Source: Bryum argenteum
Taxonomy: Eukaryota > Streptophyta > Bryopsida > Bryales > Bryaceae
Assembly (NCBI GenBank): GCA_037043015.1
Contig: CM073327.1
Coordinates: 15,482,727 to 15,546,726, forward strand
DNA length: 64,000 bases
Direction: 5' to 3'
Below, piece after piece: positions 21,018 to 32,854 of the stretch. A program made the position numbers and the translations under genes. The notes beneath the pieces are model-generated. The model made no database searches. It had not been told where the DNA came from and saw only the letters and a program-made list of their open reading frames with translations. The stretch's first letter is position 1, and each line of letters begins with the position of its first letter.

Positions 21018-23192
21018 TGTGACTCGCAATAATTTTGAACATCACTCTAAATATCAAATATCCTATTTTTGTAAAGACACTAAAATGTAAATCCTCAAAC
21101 AATTTATGAAGAAAAGTAACATTTTGACATTATGATTTTTTGAGATATGGTTATTTAGTGTGAGGAAGGAAATCAAAATTGAGATTAGGGTGAGGGTCTA
21201 GAGTGGCAATACATGCAGTAGCCAACATTAATGACTCACAAATTGACAAATATTGTTAGAAAGGTAGTAGGGGTAAGCATATTCATAACCTCACAATAAA
21301 TACACTATCTAGTGTAGTACATGGTATATAAAAATACTGTCATCATCAAGATTGCAACTTATTGTGTATTATTATCTTGCTATAATAATAATGAGTTGAT
21401 TTTCATCCTCAAAACAAATATAATAAGCTCATGTTGTAAACAAGTGTAAATATCATATCATCATCATACACATCATATCATTTGAGTGTAGCTTTACAAC
21501 ACGATTGCAATGGTCCTCACTGAACTGGCAGATGCTAATCTTCATCTAGTAAAAGTATATGGTAGTAAATTTTTTTTATATATCGAAAATCACACAACAA
21601 TAAGCGCAACATGTACTGAACTAGATTTAATCTTCTGTAATAAACCCTGATGTATCTTTTAATAGGTCAAAATTCTCCACTAACCACTTATAGACTACAT
21701 CAAAATCCTAGTCATTTTGTACAATAAACTATTCTCATCATTACATTCATACTTGCCTTGTAAGGTGAACCATTCTCATCGATTCATACATTTGTTTCAC
21801 ATTTTTTTCTCAATAAACATGACTTCGCAGATATCTAGTACGTAAAAATCTATTACACAATACTCACAAGTACGTACAAATCTCTTAAAAGGACAAAGAA
21901 TAGAAGAAAGTTGAAGTAGGCTTTTCCTCAATATGGAAACCACCTCTATACTAGAACAAAGCATCTTGTAGGGCACATATGATGTATCCGAGTATTCACG
22001 GTTTACAAAAATTACAAAAAATCACAAAAAATTACAAAAAATCACAAAAAATTACAAAAATTTGCAAAAATTTGCAAAAACCTACTTTGTTTTAGATAGA
22101 GCTGAACAACAAATGGCACCCAACTACGCAAGAATCCCAATGTTTGGAAGTCTAAAAATATTATCAAATTTAGAAATCTGGGGTTCTAAACATAGGATCC
22201 CAACTAGATTTTCTTTTACGACATGAGGACAAGCATGATCGGAGTAGTTAAGTGGGCATGGCAACACCATGCAGGCATACTAGTGAACAACTTCAAGCAC
22301 TCATCAAATTTGCAAGCAGAAATGAACATTGTAATTGAAGCAAAAAGTGACAGTGGTCAATCATAGGTGGTGCATGTAGATGTATACTTTTATGGACACT
22401 TTTTACAAGCTACTTTTATGGACACTTGAACAAGCGACACCCCGATGTGCTTCCAACGCAAACCGATCATTTCAAACTTTCATGCACATCTGCAATTCCG
22501 ATCATTCAAACTTTCATGCACATCTCCAACTTTCTTCAAAAGGTGCCTTTACAAGGCAGTTCGAGTTATTTCTGTACCCTACTGTACAGTAAACAATTAT
22601 ATCTATTCTTGTCAGCACCACAGTCACCAGTTGAAGAATAAAACAGAGCACAAAACAGCGAGGGCATGAACAGTCCCCTGATATCTTGTCTGTTCCAGCT
22701 TTCCAGTAGGAACTCTTGGATAACGATAATCCAAATGTCACGGTTTTGGTTCGCGTTGCTCTGTCCCATTCAGTCACTGCCGCCGCGTTTCTTCACATAT
22801 ACGCAATATTCTTGTCATGCGAATAATCTCCTGGAGTATTCATACTGTTGCTAATAACAACGAGAAGGCTGCGCAATGTGACAGTTGAGAGTACACTTGC
22901 GTACACGTGAAAAACTCGCACAAACAACTTGATTTGACGATGGATTTGAAGAAAATGGAAGTAGCTACTTGACATGAGAAACTCGTGTGCATAAGGGAGC
23001 TTACCATTAATATACAAGTGGAGTTGAGTCGCAAGCAAGCTAAGCATGTCAAAATGTGGATTACAAAAAAATTGCGGTATGGATTAATAATGGTATCTCT
23101 GAGATGGAAGTGAGTCGCATCTTCCTCGTAGAACAACCTCTCCTAGTATGGGTCTACGTTCCCTTCAAAATTGTGGTTGCATCGACCATGTT
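21018..23192. other. Intergenic DNA with a short tandem repeat
   Basis: No gene is supported. Units of AAAATTACAAAAAATCAC repeat at about 22005-22081. The last few hundred bases before 23193 are likely 3' untranslated sequence of the glycosyltransferase gene that ends there. Confidence 0.5.
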
Positions 23193-26100
23193 TTAAAACC
23201 ATGATGATGATGCCTTCTCGTATTTGAAAACTCGGTCCAAGAGGCGAAACCCAGCAGCTCGAGTAAACTTTCTGGCGAACAGAAAGCAAGGCCTCGGTTC
23301 GCCCGCAGCATGGCACCACTCTGTTCGTCCCTCAGTTTCGTAGCGAATACTGCGTAAATCCTGCAGGGATTACGAACACTGTTACAATCGATGAAAGCAT
23401 TGTCTTGTTGACAAGATTTTTGCTTGTGTGAGTGTAGAAATTGAACTTGTTTTTCAGTAGTAACGGACCTGTATTTTTTTAATATTGTCAAGAGTAGCAT
23501 CTGCGAAAGCGTAAGTAACAGGATGCCAATCTTCTCGATCTTTGCCTTTCTCTTGATTCTCCCATCGGCTGTACGTCAGCGTCCGCCGTTCTGTTTCCTC
23601 CTCCAGATCCTTCATCTGAGCCCACATATATCACCCCTCATGAGATACAGCTTATGGAACTGCCCCAAAGATCTCCCTATTGACAGTATTATTCCTGACA
23701 GTTTCAGTTGAAAAAAATGAATTCTCATTGACAAACAGCTGGTGGCGAGCTTTCATTAAACTTTCTGATAAAATTGATTAACACATGGTGCCATATTAGT
23801 TTAGGAGAAGTGAAAACGACGTACCGCAAACAGGGTCTGTATGTAATGCTCATCGGGTATACAGTTGTGAGGCTTTGTTGTCGCATTGTCCTGTTACACA
23901 GCATAATCATCAGGAGCGTTCCAGCCAATCAGCAGGAAATTGCAAGGGGAGAATGATATCTATGTCCAAAAAGGAAAAGTCAGCAACGAGACGAGCTTGA
24001 AATAGTTTCTGACCTCAGAATCCTCCGTCCAATTGTCCGGTAGTATCACCTTCTGCAGTAAGCCCACCGATTAACCACATTCAATTTACAGATCTTCTAT
24101 TCAGCAAAAATTGATACTACCAACTGATATTCAAGCATAAATTGTGGAGATTGACATCTGATGCTTGAAAGCCGCAAGACGGAGTGCTTCAACTTCCACT
24201 ATCGCTCGGCATTGGGGCACGTTTATATGGTAGATTGTCCTACTTAAGTATCCAACATTTTGTAATGAACGACAACCAAGGTACTCAATGAAGCAGTACT
24301 GGTCAGGTTAGTGAAATTGGAAGATGAATGTCAATGGTACTATGAGTAGAGAGGACCGAACCTGGCAATTCTCAACAAAAACAGGCAACACTGTAGTGTC
24401 TGCTACTACAGCTTCAGCATGCTTCCGTGTCAAGACGAACCACTGCATAAAATACCATTATTTTACTTGGTAAGAACGCAAACGTAGTGTTAAATGCTCA
24501 ACGTTAACTACTCCAACACACATCTGCAAGGTAGCCTGATTAGAAGGCGCACTAGCAGGGTTTATGCTAGACGTAACACAAGTTACGTAACAGAATTATA
24601 ACTGCAGATTGCTCAACAGGGTTCAGTCCAGTATAGGTGTACTGAATATTGACTACAACCAACAGCAGATCCATTGAAGACGCCAATCACATGCGTCAGG
24701 CAATCACCTAGATGGCTACAGGAAAACTTCTTAGAATCTGCTAGAATACTTGTTCATTGTGACACATGAAATTGGGATAAACGTATTTTGAGGGCAAGGT
24801 TCAGCTAGTAATGACATCTATGTTTACCTGAGATCCTTTTCTCCAGTAATCTCGCGGAATAACATTTTCCATATTGATGTTGTACTGGTCATCCCCATAA
24901 TCAACAAAACTGTTTTCCAGCCCAGCGAATCGTCAGTAGATGATCAAAGAGCAAGCTACAGCCACATTCACCAAGACATTTCGACCGAAAGTTGACATTA
25001 CAGTCAGATGGAAGGCTGGTTACCTGTCCACGAAGCTCTTTTGAGAGGAGATAACATAATCATACACGTAGCTGAAGTTGTAAAGCGGTATACAGCTGCA
25101 GCAAACAAAAAACCATCAGCGTTAGTCACACATAGAACCCGAAATGCTTGACATGATGCAGGCACACCTAATTTTGCTGAGCCTGCCGCTGAAGAAAGGA
25201 ACCGTCTCATTAACATTGAGAGCAGCCGTCATCAAACATTCGGCAAAGCTCAAAACTCAATAGTTAATCTCCACGGTGTAATGTTTGCCAGTGATCTCGC
25301 AGCAAAACATTGCCTAAACCGTCGTAAAACCAAGTGAAGGGATTAAATACCTGTCAGAAAGAAGGAAGAAGCGCTCATTTAAGGGGTCTTTTAAAGCTTC
25401 AATTAACAGGAGCCGCTCCGCCTGAATCATGCTCGCCTCTCCCCAAACTACCTGGAAACACAGTGTTTAGGACCTTCTAATATTCAAGCAGGCCCAACAA
25501 CAGCGTCTACTTCGTTACTGAAACGAAACGGGCACAGAAACCTCAGCTTCAACGGCTCATCAAACAGATAACGTCAACAAATGAAAATGTAAAAGAAAGA
25601 GAGGTATCCATTACACAGCTCAACATGCAAATCCGATTTAAGAGCTTGTTTGTGGTATGAACCAATACTACCTGCAGTTAAGTATGATGATCTATACCTG
25701 AATTGGATTTTTCAGCTGACGATCAATAAAATGCTTGCACTTTGTGTTCCTCGCGGTGTAAGAATAGCCAGGCCTTGCGTGAATGTAAATATTGAATTCA
25801 TGTTCTCTGGCTCCCTGCAAATTCCAGAAGACGATAGTTCTCAGTCTGTGCTCAACATACGGGTCAATTTCAGCTACAGAAGACATGTAACAACACCTGT
25901 AGAATCTGTAGAGGACACAAACACGTGCATTGGATCTTTCAGCAACTACATTTGCTCCACGATTTCCGAAACTGACTGCCATCAACAGATCTACAACAAC
26001 ACTTTCGTCGAAGAATGGTACCTCAAAGAAATGCTGCCATAGAATGTCCAACGGCATGACATGTCGGGTTAGGAACATGAATGCCAGTTTTGGTTTCGGT

Positions 26101-26252
26101 TTGTAGTCCTTGATATGCGGAGGATCCACTTCATCCTTAATTACAGAGTCTTGCAGCATTACCAGCGCAACAATAATGAGAAATAAACCTAAAAGCATGT
26201 ACCCTCCCAGTCTCCATCTCCAACGCGAGTAACCATGCACCTTCTTCTTCAT
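23193..26252 (-). CDS. GT14-like (core-2/I-branching type) glycosyltransferase
   Basis: Ten exons give 367 residues with every junction in phase: 26252-26022, 25814-25698, 25451-25351, 25095-25024, 24909-24828, 24442-24362, 24052-24014, 23890-23825, 23615-23469, 23360-23193. The protein is a type II membrane protein: a short basic cytosolic tail, a membrane anchor (LGGYMLLGLFLIIVALVML, residues about 15-33), then KPKLAFMFLTR. Family blocks follow in order: FNIYIHARPGY, VVWGEASMIQAERLLL, RFFLLSDSCIPLYNFSYVY, DYWRKGSQWFVLTRKHA, NCIPDEHYIQTLFA, ETERRTLTY, WHPVTYAFADA, YETEGRTEWC and PCFLFARKFTRAA. These are the hallmarks of the plant DUF266/GT14-like family, Golgi enzymes thought to add sugars to cell-wall glycans or glycoproteins; the substrate is unknown. 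No residue block is missing, so it looks functional. Confidence 0.93.
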
Positions 26253-27500
26253 CTCTCGAACTGCCTGAGTTCACGGAGTCCCTTCCTGAACATAAACATG
26301 TGTGTAAACCCGTTAATCAATCTTGCACCACCAACTTCAATCTTTACTATCCAAGAAAGACTGCAAATTCCGGCAATCAACACCACAATTTGGGACAAAG
26401 GGATTAAATGCAACGAACACATAAGCTATCAATCTAGCCTACTTTTAAACGACGGAATTATTTCAACTTCAAGAACACTGACGGTGCATGCAGAACAGTC
26501 AGTGCAAGGACAAGACGATCATCAAAATTATTCATTTTTACAAACCTCTCCACACCCCCTTCGATTCAATAAAATTGCGAAATCTTTAAACCTTCCACCA
26601 ACTCTAATCCCAGCAATACCGAGACAACATCCAAAAAGTGATCCTTCCATCCACTGCTACGACGATCTCTGCGCAAACCAGCTCTCACGAACGCTAAAAC
26701 CACCACTCCCAAGAAAAGTGCAATTCTAAAGCATCGTGACGTCAATGTGCTACTCTCTCACACACCAAAGAACATCCATCACTCGCCAGACTGATTCCTC
26801 TGTACGAAGCTAAATATCCTCCTATTGATCACTGCCCGTGCTCTTAATCACAAACTTCCAACAATCCAACACTTTCTTCGTTTGCTTCAAAAAAGACAAA
26901 AGCTCGTGGTCCTAATCACAAACTTCCAACGACGCTTCGTTTTACTTCAAAAAGACAACGCGCAACAAAACTATGACTACGGCCTCATACATCACAAAAG
27001 AACCTGAATTCTCAAAAAATACAAGAATCTGATCTCGTCACAATCAAGAGCTAAAATTAAGCAATGAAACGAAAAAAGAAAAAATCCTATTACAGCAGAA
27101 ACCACTTCGACCTGCGCCTTTTCAGGCTACATCCAGAGAACAAAGAGAACTCAAGACCTAATAACTCACTGTCTTCTCCGGTAACGAACTTGACTCCGAT
27201 TTTGATCAACAGCCTCGCAGATTTTCAAATGAAAGAATTTCAAAAAAGATGTGTCCGATGCCATACTTGTGTGAGAGCGCTTTGATGCTTCTGCCGAAGA
27301 TGCGGAAACCGAAACTGTAGCAAAAGTTTCACAGGAAACAAGGGAGAAGGAAGGGCAACTAAATTTGAAATCATAAAAGCTTTGAATGGTCTCCCGTCGT
27401 TGGCGCTTTTCAAACACTCCAGGCCAGTGCCGTCGCCATCGCCAAAGCGTGCCAACGCATGCAAAACCCCCTCTAGGGCTTCCCACATGTACCCCTGGGG
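26253..27500. other. Upstream region of the glycosyltransferase gene
   Basis: This likely holds the promoter and 5' untranslated region. It carries a palindromic TGACGTCA (26735-26742), a bZIP/TGA-type binding word, and a diverged direct repeat with units near 26845 and 26912 (AATCACAAACTTCCAAC). A minus-strand frame starting MWEALEG at 27488 shows no domain. The long plus-strand frame at 26235-26729 is non-coding in appearance. Confidence 0.4.
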
Positions 27501-30500
27501 TTGATACTACTACCGAAATCTACGAGTTGCAGTAATTTCAGGTGCTGTGGAAACTACCAAGTACTACGGGCCCATCAATGAACGAAAGAATGCCTTCTGA
27601 CCATCCATTCAGTTCTTCCGTGCCTTTTTTGAATTAAACTTCTGGTACTTTTTCTTTAAATTTGAGTATATTTTCATTCTTGTTAGGTAGGACCATTCAT
27701 GTTGTTCTTGGACAAGAAAACGGTGGTACCGTAAGGGCTCTGTCTTCATTATCAATAACTTACTTGTAGATTATTTATATATCATCAAATTAATCAAATT
27801 AGAAAATTGTGTGAAATTGAAACATGTTTCTCTTGAATTGTATAGGAATTATTTTCTATTTTAGATAGTGAAGTAGTAATAAGGTGATAATTTTTATTTT
27901 TTGTTTTAGATAAAATAATATCTCAGTATACCCATTTGGGCGATCAATTGAATTTTGAATGTTTAAGTTAAACAAAAGAAAGGTAAAAAATTTATGAGCG
28001 TCGATAATGTCTTTGGTTGATTAAATGCATGGTGTATAGGTTAATGATATTTTTACCAATATGATTTTGGAACCCCATATTTGGCGTCCGGGCAAACTTT
28101 ATTTGTTCAAATATGATACATTAAAGGTTTTTTTTTTTTGGTGATCATTAAATTTTTATATATTTATATTGTTACGTCATAAAATTTAAGGTTTCTTTAG
28201 CTTCATCGTTTTGATTTGTATGTTGTGACATATCAACATCAAAATCTCTCAGAGTAATAATTGGACATTCATGTGGTGCTTCAAGTAGTGATTATTGTAG
28301 AATCTCCAAGAAACATAAAATTTTGGTTGAATGAGATCAGTATACACCAATGACGTGTATAGCAATTTAACATAAAATTTTGGTTGAATGAGATCATTAT
28401 ACACCAATGACGTGTATAGCAATTTGAGTACCCATGAGAATAAAGCAATAACAAATTTGAAACCGCTCTATGTCTTAGTGTAGCAAGATATACATACTAT
28501 ACAACTTAAGTGCTTCATATCTATACTAAGCATGTATATAGATATATAAGATATATCGAGGATTATGACTATAATTCGTTATTCCACCTACATGTAATAC
28601 TTATATATTGGTTGGTTCTTCAATTCCGTGTTTCTGCACTTTCTCCGTATATAGAAATAAATAAGTAGCGATATTATTCGTATAGTTTCTTTGTAATAGA
28701 ATGAATGAAATTTGATAATGTAAAAGATATGAAATTGAGTCAAATAAGTAATTACCATCAATAAACGTATAAAAAGTAATGCGACGTATATTACAGTTTT
28801 TTAATTGGTTATCTATGAGTTCCATTTAAATAGTAATTTTTAAAAGTATTAAGTATATAAGTATCTAAGTAACTACTATTTTTGAAGAATAAAAAAACTG
28901 TTTAAGAAAATTTGAATCAAATAGAGTAATATAAATATGGAGTAATTAACTAAGTTTTGTAAATCAAAAATATTTTTTGTTAAATAAGAGGAATCTTAAA
29001 GAAATAAATAAAGTGTTTATGAGAGAAAAAGAGTAGAATTATCAAAGTATAAGCAAAATTAACATTGTCTCTATGAAGTAAAGAGAGTTTATTATGATAA
29101 ACACATTCTTTGTGCAATTCATGAACAAAGTACGTGTAGAATAACAATATCTTTGTGTGATAATTAGAATCTTCATAAAAATATAGAATTAATAAAATAA
29201 TATTTTTTGTGAGATAAAAAAAATCTTTTTTAAGTTCATAAAACTTTTGCAACCTAAAGAAAATCAACGTAAAATAATATTTAAAAAAATATATATATAA
29301 TATATTAACTATGCTATCTTAGTATTTTAAAGAATTGTTTTTTTGAATCTTCTAGATATCCTCAAGTTATACGAGTAAACGGAGATCTCCATTAATTCGT
29401 ATGGCTCATAATTTAGCCTTTGAATTTGAACTTTGGTATATTAATACATACAAAATCAAAGCCAAAAAAACCAAGACTTTTTACGAAGTTTTATTTGACA
29501 TCTAGAATAAATATTTATACTATCATACACCTAATTCTAGTAGAAATTGTGCTTAAGCATGATGTTCGAATTGTGTCTCTTGTAACAAAGTCCAAAAATT
29601 TGTTCAAAATGTGTTCAACCAGACTTAAATATTTACACTTCTTATTTTGGACAATCAATGTATTTATTCTTTTACTCTACCCAAAGAAGTGTAACAATTA
29701 TTATTGAATGTTAAATTGAGACTCGTTAATTACTCCTACAACTTTTGACAATTAACAAAACCCCTTAAAATCCCTAGTCAATTGTGTTAACATAACAAAA
29801 GTATTGTAATATTTTATAATGCCAAAACCATATTTGCGTGAACATGAGGGGAAACATATTTCATATTACCAAAATCTTTTTCACATTAATATAACAATTA
29901 TATTGTCATTTACATGAATGATACATCGGTAATATAAGCAATGATATTCTTTCTAATGGCAATTGCATTGTTTATATGTGACAAAAGCCCTTGCAATAAA
30001 AGCTTGTAAGAAAGAACTAACAATCTTACTAAAATAGTGACTATTTTCTTATCTTTTAATGCAAGTATGAAATCAAATTGTTTGAACTTTATCATACTTT
30101 TGCAGGGAAAATTGTAAGAACCATATTGTATCACATGAAGTTTTTTGTAATCTTGGTCTCCCAAACACAATCCTTGATTGTCATAAGATATAAGTTACAA
30201 AGGAAAAATGTTGTAAATTACATCCACATCAATCAAAGTGTTTGCAATATTCAAACAGATGCATATCTTCTTTGGAGTGAGTGTGAAGGCACAAGAGGCT
30301 TTCATAGTTTAAGGAAAAAAACTCAAGTGTAGAATCAATTAATGAAATGTGTAATCTTTGAGAAGATACACAACTTTTATTATTTTTTGAAAAACAATCT
30401 CATTAATATACCATACTAAACGGCAAGATTGACACTCTATTTCCGAATATATACTTAAAGTAAAAAAAGAGTCTTCGGCATCAACCTCAAAAGGCTACAA

Positions 30501-30878
30501 ATAAAATTCAGCATTATGAAGTTCATAAAGATTTGGTTCATGCATGCATTAATGCATAACTCTAGATGTAAAGAGGAACTCATCAGCACTTACGTTGGTA
30601 ACCTAACTATGTTTAGACACGTATGACATTGACCTAATCAACTTACTAAAAAGGCTACAAATAAAGTCAATTATTTACTATATAAGTTGTATAATCTGCA
30701 AAATTCCAAAATTGCAACTTTGGCAACCAAAATATCAACTTTAACTTGCAAATATATTTTGGCAACCAAAATATCAACTTTAACTATTTGTTTCTACAGT
30801 GATTTCACTAGTTTGATCCAAAATTGCAACTTTACTAATTGGAATGTTTAATGAGAGAATCACATAATTCTAACTGGT
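27501..30878. other. AT-rich intergenic DNA with small duplications
   Basis: No gene is supported in 3.4 kb. A 57-bp tandem duplication occupies 28312-28425, and a 26-bp word (TGGCAACCAAAATATCAACT) is repeated at 30721 and 30760. Confidence 0.5.
28312..28425. repeat. 57-bp tandem duplication
   Basis: Two units, each starting AACATAAAATTTTGGTTG, differ by one base. This is a recent local duplication. Confidence 0.9.
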
Positions 30879-32805
30879 CTACACTACCCCAAGTGCCTGA
30901 CGATGAATGTACAGGGGGCTAAAAACCTTATCGTAGAGCACCCTGATTTCTTCTCTTCGTTCAGCCGTGAAGAGTTTCTTATCCTTATCTGTGTAAGTCA
31001 CAGCCTCTTCAATCGTCAATTCCTTCTTAGGGTCCGCTTTTGTCTTCTTCCCTATTAGGAGCCTACTTCTGTCTGTCCTCAGCTTCACTGGCGACTTTCT
31101 TTTTTTGGTAGGCGTCACAGCATTCGCGGGAGGGTCATCGCCAGCAACTGCAGATTCGTGCTGAGACTCAAGCAAAAGTGTCCACGAGAAATTCAGGGAG
31201 GAATGAGTTATTTTAGGATCCTCGTCAACATCTAACCCCCTCCTTTTACAAGTTTGCGAAAGTCCGACATCTAACTTTCGGACATCAAGGCGGAGCCCAT
31301 ATAATCTGTCTTTTGGATGTCCTGTGAGTGGATCTTTCTGAACGACCAGGAAAATGAATGGCCACTTATCCTTCGGTACTTCTAAGTGCAATATCTCTAT
31401 GCCACTGCTCGCAGTCTGAGAATTTCTATTTGCACTCGTAATTACTGGAACTATTTTAGCCCTGCCGTTTCCAAGCTTCTTCCAGAGGAACCCCCAGCCT
31501 CCAATTGACGACACCACAGTAAATACTGCTGGGACTTTACTATTATCAAGCAAAAACAGGTTCTCGTTACGAAGCCAAAATTCAACAAAGCGAGCGGTCC
31601 GGATCGGATGCATGTCCTCCGGGGCTTCTTGAAATGAAGGATGCCTGGAAGAAGCAAAACAGAGAATTAGAAACTGTAAAGAAACACATGATTCACTGCA
31701 TGGGGCGATCAACCGATGCTGTCGACCGCCGAACCATACACCCGTGGTCTAGGGTGACCCACTCGGTTAATTGAGGTTGAGATTTTCAAGTCCATGGTCC
31801 TTTCTATTGTTCCTTTCATCGGTCGACCGCTCGATGGACAATCCAAACACGATAACAACAATTCATTAATTCAAATATTTAGTAACACTGGTCGTCTTGC
31901 ATCGGGCGATCAACCGATGAATCAACTGCTATTTCATAAGTATCATGATTATAGTCCCAACATACGTGTGGACAATTAACCTGCTTGCAAAACCAGGATA
32001 CAACTAAGTGATCCAGTACATCTATCGGCCGCCCCACGACAAATGATGACAACACTGGAATACAACAAAAAATAAAACAATAGATGAACGGGATGACTTA
32101 CATCGAATGATCAACCGATGTATGAGACTGTTGATTAACTCGTTTCCTGATTATAGAGGCTACGAACTCGTGAATTGCTACCTGCTTCAGAGTCTTAGTT
32201 CCAACACGGTAATCTATTACATGGGTCGATCGCCCCATGTCCAGTGAGAACTCCTATAACAATACAACATAATCTGATAATAGAGATGAAGTGGTTGTGT
32301 CGCATCGGGCGATCGACCAATGTATAGGATTGGTTAACAGTTCACTGCATCCGTCGACCGCCCCATACACTGTCCGAAACTATTCGAAAAACAACATCAA
32401 CAAGTACAACTAGGTTCTAATAGTTGTTTTGCATCGGGCGATCGACCCATATTCAGAAATCACTGCTCAGCGATTGAGCGTAACATACACAGTAGTTCGT
32501 ACGGATAGTTAATTCGCTTAAAAACACAGGAAACTCCGCATCGTTTGATCCCCAACTGAACCCTATAATACTAATGACATTCATTCTCAGATAGACACAA
32601 GAGCACGAAGTGAACTTACTTCATATTCGGAGGATCCGTACAATCTGCAATTGCTTCTTCGGTCATTGCTTCTTCGCCGAGTAATTCCTTGTTTCGCTTC
32701 TCGAACAGTTTTTGAATTAGATCATGACCACTGCCACGAATCCGGGCAGTGCTCTTTGTACGCTCGAGGGGTTTAACAAATCTGAAGCCGAACTGTCTAG
32801 AAAAT
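30879..32805 (-). CDS. Unrecognised protein, two exons seen, 5' end not resolved
   Basis: Two exons join in phase: 32805-32620 and 31644-30879, giving about 318 residues up to the stop. Exon 1 begins ...SRQFGFRFVKPLERTK and ends DCTDPPNMK; a GTAAGT donor and a CAG acceptor bracket the intron. The first two thirds of the second exon look globular (RFVEFWLRNENLFLLD, WGFLWKKLGNG, WPFIFLVVQKDPLTG, DRLYGLRLDVRKL). The last 100 residues are basic, with nuclear-localisation-like KKRKSP and KKTKADPKK, and end in a conserved-looking helix (AERREEIRVLYDKVF). I do not recognise the family. The frame is open at its upstream end, with the acceptor at 32806 preceded (on the minus strand) by a long T tract, so at least one earlier exon should lie between 32860 and 33480. 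Alternatively translation starts at the MTEEA methionine in the first exon. Confidence 0.6.
31699..32558. repeat. Array of palindromic 20-mers in an intron, period about 201 bp
   Basis: Ten imperfect palindromes of 20 bases lie inside the intron at 31645-32619. One orientation resembles CATCGGGCGATCAACCGATG (31699, 31900, 32101, 32303, 32432). The reverse-complement orientation resembles CATGGGTCGATCGCCCCATG (31817, 32019, 32220, 32348), and a weak copy is at 32539. Same-orientation copies are spaced 201, 201, 202 and then 129 bases, so the array is an old tandem repeat of about 201 bp with a deletion in the last unit. The 20-mers are clearly better conserved than the sequence between them, of which only short words (such as CCTGATTATAG near 32140) still align. 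Confidence 0.85.
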
Positions 32806-32818
32806 CTGCATTTGAAAG

Positions 32819-32853
<35 letters not shown>
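32819..32853 (+). repeat. Poly(A) run, 35 bases
   Basis: Read on the minus strand this is a T tract just upstream of the acceptor at 32806, so it can serve as the polypyrimidine tract of the upstream intron of the gene at 30879-32805. Confidence 0.9.

Positions 32854-32854
<1 letters not shown>

Noticed and set aside
26235..26729. 164-residue plus-strand frame
   Set aside because: No domain, antisense to the 5' region of the glycosyltransferase gene, composition like non-coding DNA.
27166..27488. Minus-strand frames starting MWEALEG / MGSPRGG
   Set aside because: Overlapping frames with no domain or splice support; possibly upstream leader of the glycosyltransferase transcript, but not supportable as a gene.
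31699..32558. CRISPR-like array interpretation of the regularly spaced 20-mers
   Set aside because: This is a eukaryotic intron, the units alternate in orientation, spacers are 45-119 bases and there are no cas genes; a decayed tandem repeat explains it.
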